DNA of 64,000 nucleotides from Oscheius dolichura (lineage: Eukaryota; Nematoda; Chromadorea; Rhabditida; Rhabditidae), in the NCBI GenBank assembly GCA_932521035.1, contig OW051494.1, positions 9,410,001 to 9,474,000 on the forward strand, written 5' to 3'. Shown here in pieces: positions 1-11,362 of this stretch. The position numbers and the translations under genes are program-made. Below the pieces are notes generated by a model. The model saw nothing but the letters and a program-made list of their open reading frames with translations, did not search any database and had not been told where the DNA came from. Each line of letters starts with the position of its first letter. Position 1 is the stretch's first letter.

Positions 1-1504
1 CGGCTCAGCTCTGTACTTTTATCAGTACTGCTACTGTCATTAGGGTCCAGAGAGTCTTGGATAAGCATTTTTGCTTCCTCCGCTGTGAGAGTATCCGCAC
101 AGTTGACGGCATCAGCCAGATCTTTGCCTGGTTCCTGTTCTTTGAGCTCCTTCAATTTATCCATTTTCTCTTCATTTGTGCTACAAGGTCCAGCCTCTTC
201 ATCGCTGTCATAATAATCGGATAGTATACTGTCCCATTGTCTGAAGACATTCGATAAGGGCAAGAGAAAGTGAAACCTCCACAGTTCCGAGTCATAGTCT
301 TCCCAGTCGGATTCGTCCTCCTCATTCTCTTCACAGTCTCTTTCATTGTGCTGGGGAGTACTGCTACGAGCAGAACTTGTCTCAAGAATATTCCTCGCAG
401 GGGAATTTTTAATTGTTGCATATACTCCTTGAGGCTTTCCTGTTATTAGGGTTCCAGCGATATCATAAGCTACTCCTGCGCCGATACCAGCAAACATAGA
501 CTGGATTCCTGACATTTGTTTTATTCTTATAAAATTATAGCCTAATAGTACCCTTATGGTCCTTATAAGCCACAGCTCCGCTTATAATAATAACGGTAAA
601 GCGGGTGGCACCATTCAGCGCTTCGTCGCCATGCTTTTTATCCCCAAGGGCGTAGTGTGTAAGACCTGAAATACAGTAGCCTGTAAAAAATGAGCCTCTT
701 CTGCCATTCTTTTATATTAATAGGTACTCAGATTCCCTGCACCCGTAAAGTCTCGTCAGTGTGCTCGTCATTATTCAAAACAAATACAAAACTCGGCTTA
801 CTTTTAGCCGGTCGATGAAATGTTTCGCGCCATATTTGGGCTTGTATCTCGCTCGTTTATGGATCATTTCTAAAAATTCAAGGAGTACCTCGGAGAGAAG
901 ATCAAGACAGCTTTAGCAGACTTATGCCCAGCTCAATAAGTCTTACATGAAATTTCCTATGAACACAAACGTGTGAAAAAGCTGAAATATCAACATTTAC
1001 CTTTATAAGAAATTTGAGGTAAGACCTGTTGAACTTAAAATAAGTTTACTAGGACCGCCTTGATCTGCCCTCCAAGGTACACCTTGAATTTTTAGAAATG
1101 TTCCAAAAACCAACGCAGTACAAGCACAAATATGGCGCGGAACATTTCACCGACCGACTAAAAATAAGTAGAAACTCTGCCGCCTTTGTCCTGCCGAGAC
1201 TTTACGGGTGCAGGGGATCGGACTATCAGCTACCGAATCGTGGGGCGACCTTACCTTTCACATGGCCAACAATGGGTGTCCCATTGGCTACAGCATTCAA
1301 AGTTCCCAGGAATCGTTTTTGAGTTTCCACTGCTCCTGTTGTATCTCCTGATACCAGCTGCCCCAGGGAGATAACTTGAGAAATCCCTGGGCATTCGTGT
1401 AGAAAGTTATCCTGTGTTTTTCGAGCCCGCCCAAAATCTCCACTGATACACATAATGAGGGATAAAAGCTGTGAGACAACCGGAACGCCCTCCACTCCAG
1501 GCAT
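1..1504 (-). CDS. Large member of unrecognised multi-module family, 3' end cut by window edge
   Basis: I do not recognise this family by name. Three exons fit in phase: 1255-1504, 552-665 and 508 down past position 1. The start is the ATG at 1504 (MPGVEGVP). The N-terminus holds three diverged copies of a roughly 33-aa unit, with landmarks VSQ..S, SGD, A..TQ..F and then C or G, followed by THYALGD..HGDEAL. After a hydrophobic glycine-rich stretch (GIGAGVAYDIAGTLITG) comes an acidic region and the central module (DEEAGPC..EEKMDKL). Exon boundaries and order match the complete paralogue at 8705..10408, which supports the model. The last exon is open to the window edge with no stop. Intron 1 (666-1254) is long because two repeats are nested in it. 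The membrane-like middle suggests membrane association, which is inference only. Confidence 0.72.
728..1230. repeat. MITE with a second foldback element inserted in it
   Basis: The outer ends, near 728-760 and 1193-1230, are the two halves of the ACCCGTAAAGTCTCG family seen as intact copies of about 125 bp at 50934, 53182, 53899, 58013 and 58456. Here the halves are separated by a foldback at about 795-1172 whose ends read CTTACTTTTAGCCGGTCGAT and its inverse. That inner family also occurs near 15590-15745 and 41000-41380. The nest lies in intron 1 of the gene at 1..1504. Confidence 0.7.
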
Positions 1505-2576
1505 AACCTGTAAAAATGAACCTTGAATTAACTTTTAACACGGCCCCGCAAAGCCCAGTGAAGAAGGGGAGAATAAAACCATATCTGTAGTAGAAGGTAC
1601 GATGAGAAAAGTGAAGTCTTTGGCTTGCATGGGCATCATCATACCCTCCCATTTTTTATAACTATCATAAAGTCACAGTTCCGGCCATGACAAGTTCTTC
1701 CGACTATTTACTCACCGGCATTTCGTCAGGCATTTTATGAGACTAAAGGATACCTGCAAAGACGTCTTCAGATGTAAATCTGAACTTCACTTGGTTATAT
1801 AGTCCATTTCTTCGGTGGACTCAAATTTGACAGCGCGTCTCCGCTATGGGGCCAGGCTTGAAAGCTTCCAGGTCCCTTAGCGGAAAGGGGTTTCCGAGGA
1901 ATATCCGTTGGAAATGGGCTATAACAAACGAGACATGTTTCCTCAGCAAATATTGAGTCCTTGTTTTGAGAGTAGACTCAAAAAATTGGGTATTCTTTCC
2001 TCATTGCCACACGCTGTTTAAACAAAATTTGCAGGTGAGAAATGAGTGAGAAGGAAGGAACCAGAAGAGAGTTTTTTTTCGAATCTGCCAATGGGACCCG
2101 GTTTGTTGCCGTCTCCTAGCTAAATCTTTTTGAAAACTCTGGCGCGTCCCTATGATGGACGTTCGTCTAAACCACTCATCTGATAAATCCTCTGTCAAAG
2201 TTTGTGGAGCTACAGATTTTTTGCTGTTGAGATGCGACTGTATCCATTAGGATCGTTTTGACGTGCTCTCCAACTAGGTCTTTCAATTTTTGAAATCGAC
2301 CAAGAAACGACCGAGATGCGGACACAAACGTCTGACACTCCCGTCTACGCCCAAAAACGGGCGCGCCCGAAATTGGGCGTTTTGACCCATTTGTAAAAAC
2401 CATCCCATTTTGTTTGGTGGATGTCAAACATTCACATAGAATTCCATTATATTTCTCTCAAAAATCCAGGAATCCGTATCATCTTTGTTGCCAATTGTCC
2501 CTTAAGTTGCATCCTGTTGCGAGTGTTAGAAGCGAAGGAACAGCGTTTTTCTCCGGAGAAGAGGGTGGGGACGAGT
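1505..2576. repeat. Intergenic repeats; no gene seen
   Basis: Positions 1798-1923 are a degenerate copy of the TATAGTCCATTTCC..GGAAATGGACTATA MITE. Positions about 2190-2400 are a copy of a dispersed repeat (landmarks CGACCAAGAA, GGACACAAACG, CGCGCCCGAAATTGGGC) that recurs at about 51935-52115 and 59450-59645. I see no supported coding exon. Confidence 0.6.
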
Positions 2577-2722
2577 TATAGTCCGTTTCCAACGGATATG
2601 TCACGAGATTTAAAGGTCTGTTGCGCCTCCGCTGTGGGACCAGCCTTCTTCTGACATGGTCCCGCAACGGAGATGCACCGCGAAATTGGAACTCGTGACA
2701 TATCCGTTGGAAACGGACTATA
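2577..2722. repeat. Palindromic MITE, TATAGTCCGTTTCCAACGG ends
   Basis: The two ends are inverted copies over about 30 bp and begin and end with TATA, which fits a TA target site. This is one copy of a family also found at 1798-1923, 4992-5118, about 6431-6560, 6957 onward (one end lost) and 31738 onward. Confidence 0.85.
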
Positions 2723-2743
2723 TGCACAAGGTCCATCCAACCA

Positions 2744-4111
2744 TTTCCAAATGTGACTTGTGACACCATTATTTCGAAAGTGGATAATAAAATGCGTTAA
2801 CGACAGACATCACTTGTTTGTTTCCTGACTAACATACGATAATAATAAAATGGAAATGTCAGAGGAAATAGACCCACGCTTAAACTCTTGAACTCTTAGG
2901 GTTCGGATTTTTAGTAGCTCAAAAGTGCCAAAATAGTAACTAAATAGTAGCGAAAAAAGGTCCAAAAAATAGCTCAAAATGGGTGCAAAATCAGTTTTGT
3001 TCGGTTATTTTAGACGTAGAACCGCTTTATTTTTTTCTGAAAGCAATTTCTATGTTGAAAATACAAAAGCAAAAGACAATTTTTGCACGTGGGAGTCGAA
3101 TTTGAGAAAAAATAATTTTCGTGGACTTCCGTTCCAACCACCTACCGTAGGGTTGTCAACGGGCCGGGCCGGGCGGGGACCTGGAATATCGGCCCGGCCC
3201 GATGGTCTCGGAGAGCTGAGCATTATGGCAAAAGAATTTGCAAAAAATGACGTTATTTTTCGCAAAAAATCGAGGCTAGAACAAAACTTTGTTCTTCGCC
3301 ACACTTTTCTGAGACTGTGGCGAGGTTCCCCTGCTTTTTCTGATCTAGGGGTATCAATAAAATTGACCAAAAAGTGGTGATAATAAAATACTACAGCGCT
3401 TAGAAGGCGCGCAATCTGTGGCCGAATGGCGTTTTCAACCCCAAAAGAGGGCTTTTCTTGGTTGTTTGGGTTCTTTTTTGAGCTCTACTAACTTCTAGGA
3501 GATGTTTGCCAGGAGATATGACATTAGCCGGCCAGTGAATTTGTTCCCGCCATTGTAGCCGGCACTCCGCGCCCCCGTCGTTGTAGCTCGGCCATTTTTT
3601 GGTCAATTTCAACTATTCCAGCACTACATTAGAGAACAGATCATGACGGTTCTAACAATCTCAGTTTGCTGATAAATCTTACAGAAAATTTCCTATAAAT
3701 GCAATAATTGGCTTTCTGTGTTTCTTTAGCCGTAGGTGAATGTAAACAAATTCTGTAAAGCCTATTGAGTCAGCAGTTAATTTCATTGGAACCACCTTGA
3801 TCTGCTCTCCAAGGTAGCGCTTTTTAAATTTCCAAAATTCCTGGAGAAATGGCCGAGCGACTGATTTTGCAGCCATTTTGAGCTATTTTTTGGACCTTTT
3901 TTCGCTACTATTTAGTTATTATTTTGGCACTTTTGAGCTAATAAAAATCCGAACCCTAAGAGTTCAAGAGTTTAAGCGTGGGTCTATTTCCTCTGACATT
4001 TCCATTTTATTATTATCGTATGTTAGTCAGGAAACAAACAAGTGATGTCTGTCGTTAACGCATTTTATTATCCACTTTCGAAAAAATGGTGTCACAAGTC
4101 ACATTTGGAAA
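2744..4111. repeat. 1.37-kb foldback element
   Basis: Arms at about 2744-2982 and 3874-4111 are near-perfect inverted copies of about 237 bp, starting TTTCCAAATGTGACTTGTGA. The interior (2983-3873) has GC-rich runs and a pair of weakly related inverted segments, but no recognisable transposase. The open frames inside read both ways through the arms and look non-coding. Confidence 0.85.
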
Positions 4112-4871
4112 TTTTTTGCATAAATCCGGCGATTTCTCCACTAAAATTGACTCAAATCAGGAAAATTCTCCTGTCATTATGCTCAGCTCTCCGCGACGAA
4201 ACGAATAAGCTATACAAACATATAGGTTCAACGAAAAATAAAAAAGATAATTTTTTGAAGTCAGATATTTCAAATGTGAAATTTGTGCGCCAAACTTGTA
4301 TTTTCAGAATTTTTGACTATGATATTCGTTATCAGCACAAAATTCTGGTTCGGATAGCATAAGTCTCGAACGATTCTGAGATCCACCACCGGACTCAATA
4401 TCTTGAGCCTTACGAAGACTGACTCATAAACGATAAAATCAAGACGATAAAATCGTCCGTTTATGGTGCTATCAATCTCACCCTTATCGCCCGTTTAAGA
4501 GACCTATTTTAGCTGTTTGTGTGTCACTTTCCTTTGAGCTCAGATTCTCGCCGTTTGCGCTCAACATATGCTTGGGGGCACGTTTGCTCGCCGTTTAACA
4601 AAAACCTTTTTGATTGTTCTGAAAGTAGAAAACATTTTTACTCATGAGAATAAATACAATAATACGAAATCTGCCTATAATTATTCTTGATACTTGAAAT
4701 TGGAAAACGACATGTTGCCATACTTTTTGCACCAGTATAGGTAAAGCTGTGCCAGTTTTCCCCCTGTTACCTTACCATTTTCTTTTCTTCAACAGTTAGT
4801 TCCTGCTTTAGGCGTACAGTCCAATACTTTCCTTAGGAACGGAAAAAAATAAAAAGAAGAAAAGCAGCAAA
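4112..4871. other. Intergenic; left part of a tandem duplication
   Basis: No gene is seen. From 4668 onward the sequence is one copy of a direct duplication (4668-5601, repeated at 6641-7545) that carries the promoter side and both exons of the small gene at 4872. Confidence 0.6.
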
Positions 4872-5403
4872 ATGTGCAAGCCCTCAACCTCAACTGAATG
4901 CGTCGAAGAGGCTTATCCCAAGCTAGTCGTGGAAGTCAAGGACGAAGAGGAGGAGAACGACGACTTCGTTGAAGAGGAATGGGGTGAGTAGTATAGTCCA
5001 TTTCCAACGAATATTCCTTGGGAAAGCCTCTCCGCTACGGGACTAGGAAGCTTTCAGATAGGGTTCCATAGTGGAGCCAAATTTGAATCCGTGGAATATC
5101 CTTTGGAAATGGACTATAGAAACTGTTTGGGATACTATTGTCATTTTTCAAACGCGCGCCAAAGGTGGGGGACGCTTGTAAGCGTAATCTGCGCTCAAAC
5201 CCGAGGTTCCTGACTGTTCTATAGATTAATTTATAGAAGGCATAATGGCCGATGACTACGAAGATGAGGACGATGGACCCTGCCAAACCTTCCAACAAAA
5301 GCTGGAGCGTCTACAGTTTTTCAAGAATCAAAAGTGCTCCAACCAGACCCTGAAGGAGGCATTCCCGAAGGCACTCATAATGCCAAACCGTAGGATAAGC
5401 TAA
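4872..5403 (+). CDS. Small acidic protein, single central module of the local family (copy 1)
   Basis: Two exons in phase (4872-4983, 5237-5403) encode 92 aa. The first exon is strongly acidic and begins MCKPSTSTECVEE. The second carries the family's central module: YEDEDDGPCQTF, then QQKLERLQFFKNQKCS, then TLKEAFPKA, a predicted helix-rich stretch. The same module forms the middle of the large protein at 8705..10408 (ADLYGGKELAG..). There is no N-terminal repeat block and no C-terminal module, so this is either a stand-alone module gene or a decayed copy. The intron holds a complete MITE (4992-5118). A nearly identical copy lies at 6838. Expression is unproven. Confidence 0.62.
4992..5118. 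repeat. MITE inside intron of small acidic gene
   Basis: The ends TATAGTCCATTTCCAACG and its inverse enclose 127 bp. In the tandem copy of the gene (intron 6950-7180) the left end is intact but the right end has been deleted, so the insertion predates the duplication. Confidence 0.85.
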
Positions 5404-6031
5404 ACATAAAAACGTGTCTCTAAAAAAGGACGGGTTTGTTGAATTACGGTAACAAGTACCATTTTTGCAGATATAGCCTTATTTCAAAAAATAGAGACAC
5501 TGATTCTGACTCATTTTTTGGATAAAGACTATTTATTAGGTTGTTGCATGAATCCGTTGCGCCTAATACTTTTCCTTCCGCTTTCTACCGTATAGATCCT
5601 GTTGTAGCCTCCATTCTCTTCAGGACGACGATAAAATCCAGTTTGTTTTGCTCCATTCCACGCCTGTCGACCCCACAAACACTTGGTGAATCATTGAACA
5701 TGGAAATGGTCAGGTATACACTACCCTTTGGTGTAATTTCAACCCACCCCGAAAAAGGGCACTGCGCGGATTGTTACAACCTAAGCAAATTACCTGCAAC
5801 TTGTTACCGTAATCATCATCCGTCCTGTTAATTTGGTAGCTTTTCTCACATATGTTTTTTTTCTTTGCTTCCTTTTTGTGTTAATGTGTGAGAAAGGCTA
5901 CCCTGTTTTTGTATATAATTGTCTCTGTGGAATAAACAGATCTCTTTATCTCAATTACAGTACTACCTGAAAAGGGGGACTGTCATCTAGTGCTTTATTA
6001 AAAAAAGGATTTATCCGCGATTATGAACATT
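5404..6031. other. Intergenic; no gene seen
   Basis: The first 200 bp belong to the tandem duplication (ends at 5601). The 96-aa open frame at 5541-5831 has no family support and is treated as chance. A likely poly(A) signal (AATAAA) lies near 5930. Confidence 0.5.
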
Positions 6032-6270
6032 TCAATACATCTTTGTAAGTAATTTCGTTATACCAGCATTCTCACTCCTGAAGAACACAGTTGTAATAGT
6101 TCGGACGTCACGAGGGTCAGCATCTTCCGGATTGCAGCGGTATAGTTCATCGGATACGCAAACAACCATTACTTTAGTGTTTCCCTCGTTGTCTTCTACT
6201 TTGAAGGAGACTTGCATTTTCCCTTTGCTCAGTCCTTCTCCGAAGCTCAGTCCTTTTCCGATCGGGTTCA
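6032..6270 (-). pseudogene. Remnant of the family's C-terminal exon
   Basis: The frame encodes GLSKGKMQVSFKVEDN, then VMVVCVSDELY, RTITTVFF and a stop at 6032. It matches the last exon of the gene at 8705..10408 (LQIYFEVKDN..VMVVCVSNQLY..RTITTVFF). Upstream exons are missing; the sequence runs straight into a repeat at about 6271. It is therefore a solo exon, most likely dead. Confidence 0.7.
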
Positions 6271-6560
6271 GTCCCCCGTTCCATCACTTTTCTCTTCGAA
6301 GCGGGGAGAAGTCAACAGTCTTCTTATCACCACACAAAACGGCCGGGAAGGTATTGATAACGTCATGAGCGGAGCCCGACTATCAAACATTTTTCTCCAA
6401 CATGGTCCCGCAGAGGAGACGTGCCGCCAAATTTGAGTCCGTAGAATATCCGTTGGAAATGAACTATACTATAGTCGATTTTCAGCTGGTATTCCCGATA
6501 TTTTCGCGCTGTCGTCTAATTTTGAGGTTCGGGGAATATGCGATGGAAATAGACTATAGC
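6271..6560. repeat. Dispersed repeat plus MITE
   Basis: Positions 6271-6395 (landmarks CAGTCCCCCGTTCCATCACT, ACGGCCGGGAAGG) recur almost exactly at 10937-11062 and in part at about 30045-30190. Positions 6431-6560 are a copy of the GGAAATGGACTATA MITE family. Confidence 0.75.
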
Positions 6561-6837
6561 TCAATTTCAAAGCATACATTGAACCCGCCGCTTTCCTATT
6601 TTTTAAAAATCTTAAGAATAATCGTTTCGGGACCTATCGGAATCTGCCTATAATTATTCTTGATACTTGAAATTGGAAAACGATATGTTGCCATACTTTT
6701 TGCACCAGTATAGGTAAAGCTGTGCCAGTTTTCCCCCCTGTTACCTTACCATTTTCTTTTCTTCAACAGTTAGTTCCTGCTTTAGGCGTACAGTCCAATA
6801 CTTTCGAAAAAAAAATAAAAAGAAGAAAAGCAGCAAA

Positions 6838-7347
6838 ATGTGCAAGCCCTCAACCTCAACTGAATGCGTCGAAGAGGCTTATCCCAAGCTAGTCGTGGAA
6901 GTCAAGGACGAAGAGGAGGAGAACGACGACTTCGTTGAAGAGGAATGGGGTGAGTAGTATAGTCCATTTCCAACGAATATTCCTTGGGAAAGCCTCTCCG
7001 CTACGGGACTAGGAAGCTTTCAGACAGGGTTCGATAGCGGAGCCAAATTTGAATCAGAATTAGAAACTGTTTGGGATACTATTGTCATTCTTCAAACGCG
7101 CGCCAAAGGTGGGGGACGCTTGTGAGCGTAATCTGCGCTCAAACCCGAGGTTCCTGACTGTTCTATAGATTAATTTATAGAAGGCATAATGGCCGATGAC
7201 TACGAAGATGAGGACGATGGACCCTGCCAAACCTTCCAACAAAAGCTGGAGCGTCTACAGTTTTTCAAGAATCAAAAGTGCTCCAACCAGACCCTGAAGG
7301 AGGCATTCCCGAAGGCACTCATAATGCCAAACCGTAGGATAAGCTAA
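6838..7347 (+). CDS. Small acidic protein, central module of the local family (copy 2)
   Basis: This is the tandem duplicate of the gene at 4872. Exons 6838-6949 and 7181-7347 join in the same phase and encode the same 92-aa product as far as I can read: an acidic N-terminus followed by QQKLERLQFFKNQKCS and TLKEAFPKA. The intact frame in both copies means the duplication is recent, selection acts, or both. The intron MITE has lost its right end. The 3' flank differs from copy 1 after 7545. Confidence 0.6.
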
Positions 7348-7546
7348 ACATAAAAACGTGTCTCTAAAAAAGGACGGGTTTGTTGAATTACGGTAACAAG
7401 TACCATTTTTGCAGATATAGCCTTATTTCAAAAAATAGAGACACTGATTCTGACTCATTTTTTGGATAAAGACTATTTATTAGGTTGTTGCATGAATCCG
7501 TTGCGCCTAATACTTTTCCTTCCGCTTTCTACCGTATAGATCCTGC

Positions 7547-7687
7547 CTGACGCTCGAGCAAAAACTCGAGCTTTTGAAGCAATTTCAAAACCAGAAATGC
7601 TCTCAACGCACACTGAAGGAAGCCTTCCCCAATGCCACGATAGTTAAAGATGCCCGAAGGACAAATTCTGTCAAATCGAGAATATAG
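7547..7687 (+). pseudogene. 5'-truncated third copy of the central module
   Basis: The frame LTLEQKLELLKQFQNQKC, TLKEAFPNATIV, then a stop at 7685-7687 is clearly paralogous to the modules at 5237 and 7181. Its 5' side is cut exactly at the end of the tandem duplication (TATAGATCCTG at 7545), so this looks like a deletion or recombination junction that removed the first exon. It could still be spliced as a downstream exon. Confidence 0.65.
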
Positions 7688-8704
7688 ACTTCCTGTTATG
7701 TTCCCACAGATCACTCCTATCTTTTTTGTTTCGGCTTTGGTTCAGTTTGTTGTGAGTAATTCGGATCCTCTTCCCTAGTAGCCGCCAACTGCCCCTTGGA
7801 TTGCTATTTTCCTCTCCCAGCACCGTTCCGTTCAATCTATTCTATCTAGAGATTTTTGCTTTGTATCTGTAGAAAATTTAAAAATAAATGATGTCTTAAT
7901 TATCGGAAATCAGAAATCAAGAATGTTGTCAGGAATCTCTAAATGACGTTCATTACGAATCATTACGGTGCTCGTTGCGTTACTAATCCACAGTTTGGGG
8001 GCCCTGACCGTCAGGGGCCTGACGTCTCGAAGATCTGCCCTGACAAAATGGCCCCATAACGACCCTGTGGCCGAAAGTGAAAATCCATTCAGAAAATGTT
8101 ACATTTTCATGTAATTTTTCATGTAATTTTCATGTAATGTCTCACTTTGAGTAATTTGTAATTCTCTAGACGGAAAAATCATAACCTATCCTCCCTTGAC
8201 TCAGGCGGTAAGAAGATTACGGCTCTCGTAGAGACATGGCCCCATGACACTTCCAGTTACAATTTCTCGCGTGCAAATGATTAAAATACCGAAATTTATA
8301 TATCATTCCGATTTTGTCGGTCTTCCGAACTGAACTGTATATATGAAAAATAGAATACAGTTGTTCATTTCACTCCTTTCAGTCAATTTTGTGAAGAAAC
8401 CAAAGCAAATGAAAATGGCCGGATAACTCGTACGATATCTGTTTTACACTGAAGCTCATGGATTGAGCTCGTTCGAATGACCTATAAATTTGGGTCTTTT
8501 GATCATTTGATGCACGCGAGAAATCCTAACTGAAAGTGTCATGGGGCCACTTTACATAAAAACCAAAAAATCACACATTCATTACTTTTCCTCTGTATAA
8601 CACTGAAAACAATAGATTGGTAATAATTTATGAACAATTGACTCCCGAGAGGTTGTCTTATGAAAGTATTATTAGCAGCGCGATCAATGTACAATGTAAA
8701 TTTA
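7688..8704. other. Intergenic with a foldback element
   Basis: No gene is seen. Inverted arms at about 8230-8290 and 8500-8555 (landmarks ATGGCCCCATGACACTT and inverse, then CTCGCGTGCA) mark a foldback of about 325 bp. Poly(A) signals of the opposing gene ends may fall in the flanks. Confidence 0.55.
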
Positions 8705-10408
8705 TTATTTTATTGGGTTTTTAAGTTTCTTCTTTTTTGGAAACATTTTTCCCATGGTTTTGCTTGTATACTCCTCCTTACTTATGAAAAAAACTGTTGT
8801 TATTGTTCTTATGGACCGTCTATCGTCAAATCTATTGTCGGGAAGGTAGAGCTGGTTAGATACACAAACAACCATCACCTGGGTGTTGCTTTGGTTATCT
8901 TTCACTTCGAAATAAATTTGCAAAAAGCCTCCCTCGCTTATCCCCTCACCACGGTAGTGACGATTTTTGATGTATTCTTGCAGATATTGATAGATTCGTA
9001 TTTGTAGAGCTAACAGAGCTGAAAGTCACTATTATCATTGCTTAAAAATACCCATACCATCTTTCTCACTTTTATTCCATAAAGGAAAACTTCTATTAAA
9101 TTTTTGCAATTCAGTCGCAACTGCTCCCTCACTAGTCTGGTTTTCGATGGAACGAAAGTCTTGCAGGGAATCGATAGCAAGAATTGCGTCCGTGAAATCA
9201 GGAATAACTTTAGTCCATTCACTTCCGTGACGAATGAGAGTATGTAGAAGACCTTGACCACCATGATTCAGCATGATAGCTCCCTAAATATTAACCAACA
9301 TTAAGAAATTAGGCAAATAGTACAGTGTATAGGAATGTAGATGGCATAGGAACGGGGAGCCATGACCGCCCTTCAAATGTATGTTCTTTGCTGTCGCTGC
9401 TTCCATTGGGGTTTCTTTGATCTTCCTCCCATTTAATTATTTCCTTTTCTGAACTAACACGCACATCAGAATATCTAGAGGCTAAGTAGTGGCCAGGTTG
9501 CTGAACTTTGAACGCATTAAATTTTCCTTTCTTCTGTTCTGGGCTGCGACAATTCCCAGCAAGTTCTTTCCCACCGTAGAGGTCAGCACGAATAGCTTCA
9601 CTTTCACTAAAAAAAATAATGGAAAATAGAAGTCTCACCCCCACTCATTATAATTCCATTTAATTGCGCTGTTAGAAGGCTTAAAGATCAGAATGCTAAT
9701 CGGACGTATACCATTCTTTGCAAAAATTGCAATTTTCATATTCTTTTCAACTGGCATTCCGCCAGCAGCAGTCACACCTATACCATCACCAACAAGTAGT
9801 AAGACAGCTTGCATTATGCTTCCAGCGTCAGGATTTCCATAGGCAACACATACGCCTTGAGATTTTCGAGTTATAATTGTAGTGATAACGTCATAAATGA
9901 TTCCTGCGACAACAGCAGCAATAACGGCTGTAATGTAATTGTATTGAATACAAAAATTTAAAAAAAAAATTTTTTTTTAAAGGAACCAGAAACCTACCTT
10001 TTATATTATTCCAACCAAGCAGAGCGCCAACTGCAAAAACGACAATATTACGCGTAGCCGCTAGCAGGGCACCTTTTGCACTATCCTTGTCCCCCCGAAA
10101 TTGTTGTAAAATGCCTTAAAAGTATATTTTTACATTTTAAACATGGAAAAAAACCAACCCTTACAGTGACCTACAACAGGTATTCCATCTACGACGTTGC
10201 TAACCGTACGAAAACAGCATTTTTGCGTTTCCCATGCCCCGTGGCGGTCTCCGAAAAGCAGTTGGCCAACCGAAACAACTTGTGATATTCCAGGGCATTC
10301 TTGAACGAAGTTAACTTGAGTTCTCTTGGCCCTGTCGACGTCTTCAGTAAACAATTCGAGGGCGGATTTGAATTGCGAAACACCTGGTAGCCAGTCCACT
10401 CCAGGCAT
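8705..10408 (-). CDS. Complete large member of unrecognised multi-module family (490 aa)
   Basis: Six exons close in phase: 10165-10408, 9998-10114, 9639-9927, 9324-9606, 9058-9283, 8705-9018. Introns 4 and 5 are about 40 nt. The order of parts is as follows. First come triplicated units of about 33 aa (VSQ..S, ED/GD, TQ.NF..ECPGISQV, ETQK). Next is GDKDSAKGALLAATR and a Gly/Ala-rich hydrophobic segment (AAVVAGIIYDVITTIIT). Then comes the central module (ADLYGGKELAG..PEQKKGKF). The C-terminal part has GGQGLLHTLIRHGSEW followed by LQIYFEVKDN, VMVVCVSNQLYLPD and RTITTVFF. Homology with 1..1504 (N-terminal half) and 34801..35647 (C-terminal half) supports every junction. I do not know its function; the mix of a hydrophobic core and soluble ends allows membrane association. 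Confidence 0.78.
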
Positions 10409-11362
10409 TCTTTATTCTTTTGCAGTAAGTGAACTACAATCTGAAAATGTCTACTTTTTATAAAACCGGCCGGTCAAGGCGCCCCTCCCCTTCATAAAAT
10501 TGGGCATATCTAGTCCAACATAACCAGTAGGCCTTCGGTGGCCGTTGGCCGCGTTGGGATTAAAAATTTGACAGTCGGCTAAAACCTAACAGGTCAGATC
10601 TTTCTGCTTCATTTCCATTTGACCGGTCAATCCGTACAGACGACAGGTCCTACACACTGACACACAGACATCTCCTCATTATTAGGGTAGAATAATGGGG
10701 AGACCAGTATCGGTCGGCCAGCGGTCAGTATGGCCCAGCTTTTGTTTTGTCAAAGCCAAAAATTTCAACCGAAACCAACGGAACGGGGGAGACTGTAACG
10801 CTGAGCCGCCGCCAACACAAAACTCATAAATACTGGGCTCTTCTAGTCTTACAGATGGATAGTCACACAGACAGACAGACAGAGATCTCCCCCACTCTCT
10901 CTCTTTCATCATAGGTCCAGATTACGTGTCAGACAGTTCAGTCCCCCGTTCCATCACTTTTCTCTTCGAAGCGGGGAGAGGTCAACAGTCTTCTTATCAC
11001 CACACAACACGGCCGGGAAGGTATTGATAACGTCATGAGCGGAGCCCGACTAGCAAACATTTTCTCCCTTCTTTTCTCCCTTTCTTCCTGTAATGCAAGG
11101 GTGACACACCAAAAATGGGGGCGTCGTTTGAAGTGGGCCTGCTGCAAAAACTTCTTATGGGTTACTGTAGATAAGTCTGAAATTATAACTAAAAGAAACT
11201 GTAAGACTGGGGGGAGACTGTAATGCTGAGCCGCCGCTAACACAAAACTCATAAATACTGGGCTCTTCTAGTCTTACAGATGGATAGTCACACAGACAGA
11301 CAGACAGAGATCTCCCTATTATTAGGGTAGGATAGTTGCGGAGGGAAAGCAATAGCTCTGAC
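10409..11362. repeat. Direct repeats flanking a dispersed element
   Basis: About 105 bp at 10790-10900 (landmarks CTGAGCCGCCGCC, AATACTGGGCTCTTC, CAGACAGACAGACAGAGATC) is repeated at 11214-11320, with a weaker version near 10630-10690. Between the two copies lies the dispersed element 10937-11062 shared with 6271-6395. No coding exon is supported. Confidence 0.7.

Larger units (their letters stand above)
4668..7545. repeat. Direct duplication of about 0.9 kb carrying a whole small gene
   Basis: Positions 4668-5601 and 6641-7545 are almost identical direct copies with a few indels, including loss of one MITE end from the second copy. Both stop at the same word (TATAGATCCTG). The copies are separated by about 1.0 kb of repeat and gene remnant. 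Confidence 0.88.

Noticed and set aside
9010-9264. 84-aa alternative frame over exon 5 of the large family gene
   Set aside because: The other frame continues the homology with 34801..35647 and splices in phase on both sides.
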